From Flavihumibacter sp. (GTDB taxonomy: Bacteria > Bacteroidota > Bacteroidia > Chitinophagales > Chitinophagaceae), in assembly GCA_025455285.1 (NCBI GenBank), contig JALOMU010000035.1, forward strand, positions 1 to 8,991: a stretch of 8,991 bases of DNA, in the 5' to 3' direction. Positions 8,301 to 8,991 of this stretch are shown in pieces. Numbering within the stretch: the stretch's first letter is position 1; each line of letters begins with the position of its first letter. Below the pieces are notes generated by a model. That model saw only the letters and a list, made by a program, of their open reading frames with translations, was not told where the DNA came from and made no database searches. Both the position numbers and the translations under genes were made by a program.

Positions 8301-8634
8301 GGAAGCCTTTGGCCTGTTCAGGAAAATGGATGGGGAAGTAAATCGTGAAATCGTTTCTTTCCTGGCCCATTGCGGAATTCCGATGGAACAACAGCAACCT
8401 GCAGAGATCATCAAAGAAGGTCGGGAAGAAAAAACCGATATGAGCAAACTACAATCCAACAAGGAAGAGGTTGATGCAAGGGGTGATGATTATGCAGCCA
8501 ATCAGAATGACTATTATGACCCAAGCGGAACTCCCACCGTACGCGAACCCATCCGGGTTGGACCTAAGGTAGGACGTAATGATCCTTGTCCATGTGGAAG
8601 CGGCAAGAAATATAAAAACTGCCACGGAGCGTAA
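5308..8634 (+). CDS. secA: Preprotein translocase ATPase SecA
   Basis: 1108 aa. SecA is the cytoplasmic motor that pushes unfolded preproteins through SecYEG using ATP. Walker A is GEGKT (195-199) and Walker B is VDEVDS (299-304), followed by [12 protein letters not shown] (308-319). [17 protein letters not shown] is the NBD1 signature. NBD2 carries [10 protein letters not shown] and [20 protein letters not shown], with the arginine finger. [11 protein letters not shown] marks the two-helix finger of the scaffold domain. The C-terminus is the zinc tail [14 protein letters not shown], with C1094, C1096, C1105 and H1106, which contacts SecB or ribosomes. It is about 200 aa longer than E. coli SecA (901 aa). 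About 90 of these lie before Walker A, including a Lys/Glu-rich helix, and about 75 in the preprotein cross-linking region between residues 319 and 504. Long SecA is usual in Bacteroidota. Divergent from atpG; monocistronic, with a terminator 23 bp after the stop. Confidence 0.97.
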   Translation: [1108 protein letters not shown]

Positions 8635-8656
8635 TCAACCGATTGAGTAAATTATA

Positions 8657-8689
8657 AAAAGGTGTCCTGCGGGCACCTTTTCTTTTTTT
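8657..8689 (+). terminator. Rho-independent terminator of secA
   Basis: The arms AAAAGGTGTCC (8657-8667) and GGGCACCTTTT (8671-8681) pair over 11 bp with one G-U wobble and a 3-nt TGC loop. A CTTTTTTT tract (8682-8689) follows. It sits 23 bp after the secA stop, isolating secA from the DUF1080 gene. The A-run at the left foot could give weak termination in the other direction as well. Confidence 0.92.
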
Positions 8690-8722
8690 AACTTACGAAG
8701 GAATCTGACAAAACCAACCGGC

Positions 8723-8991
8723 ATGAAAAAGCTACTATCGATCCTTTGTATTTGTATTGTTCTTTCCTGCGGCAGCAGTAACCAGCAAGCCTCTTTACAA
8801 TGGGTACAGTTGTTTAATGGCAAGGATCTGACCGACTGGAAAGTGAAAATCAAGGATCATGATCTCAATGATAATTTCGGGAACACCTTTCGGGTAGAGA
8901 ATGGCGTATTGAAGGTTTCCTATGATCAATATGATGGATTCAAAGAAAAGTATGGTCATATTTTTCATAAGAACAAATACAGTCATTACCT
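8723..8991 (+). CDS. DUF1080 (3-keto-disaccharide hydrolase-like) lipoprotein, N-terminal part
   Basis: An ATG at 8723 opens a frame of 89 codons that runs off the right edge without a stop. MKKLLSILCICIVLSC is a lipoprotein signal with C16 as the lipidated cysteine, followed by GSSNQQ. The mature part opens with LQWVQLFNGKDLTDWKVKI (about 25-43) and continues with NTFRVENGVLKVSYDQYDGF and EKYGHIFHKNKYSHY. LFNGKDLTDW and FRVENGVL are the hallmark start of DUF1080 (PF06439), a concanavalin-like beta-sandwich family named for 3-keto-disaccharide hydrolase activity and common in Bacteroidota and Planctomycetota. A role in periplasmic or surface glycan breakdown is inferred. It follows the secA terminator by 33 bp, so a separate promoter overlapping the terminator is expected, but I could not identify one. 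Confidence 0.85.
   Translation, partial: MKKLLSILCICIVLSCGSSNQQASLQWVQLFNGKDLTDWKVKIKDHDLNDNFGNTFRVENGVLKVSYDQYDGFKEKYGHIFHKNKYSHY

Overview
The window looks like ordinary chromosomal DNA from a Bacteroidota bacterium, probably of the Chitinophagaceae or a close relative. The grounds are the long Bacteroidota-type SecA (1108 aa), promoter boxes of the Bacteroidota form TAnnTTTG, A-rich leaders without clear Shine-Dalgarno sites, a Tat-lipoprotein ferritin-like pair, a DUF1080 lipoprotein, and a LysA whose motifs have the form I recall from this phylum. The taxon is inferred from reading alone. There is no sign of a phage, transposon, CRISPR array, tRNA or rRNA.

Layout. Everything left of about 5.1 kb is transcribed leftwards (minus strand). 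In transcription order it holds atpG (ATP synthase gamma subunit, 5096-4215), scpB (chromosome segregation, 4087-3320), lysA (diaminopimelate decarboxylase, 3253-2048) and two tandem ferritin-like genes: a Tat/lipoprotein form (2012-1314) and a Tat-like secreted form (1293-457). A strong intrinsic terminator at 402-431 closes that unit. Beyond it lies a DUF4442 hotdog-thioesterase-like gene (361 to the left edge, incomplete). Right of about 5.2 kb, secA (5308-8634) runs rightwards and ends in an intrinsic terminator at 8657-8689. The start of a DUF1080 lipoprotein gene (8723 to the right edge, incomplete) follows.

atpG and secA are divergent and share a 211-bp control region. It carries two exact TACCTTTG -7 boxes, one on each strand; the atpG one also has a well-spaced TTG -33 element. 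The 127-bp gap between atpG and scpB has no gene but holds two DnaA-box-like 9-mers facing each other. No gene-free stretch exceeds 300 bp.

The genes are mostly housekeeping: energy (atpG), chromosome structure (scpB), lysine and peptidoglycan precursor supply (lysA) and protein export (secA). The ferritin-like pair is the most accessory element on the left strand. I see no convincing undescribed system; the items most worth a second look are the ferritin-like pair and the DnaA-box-like pair.
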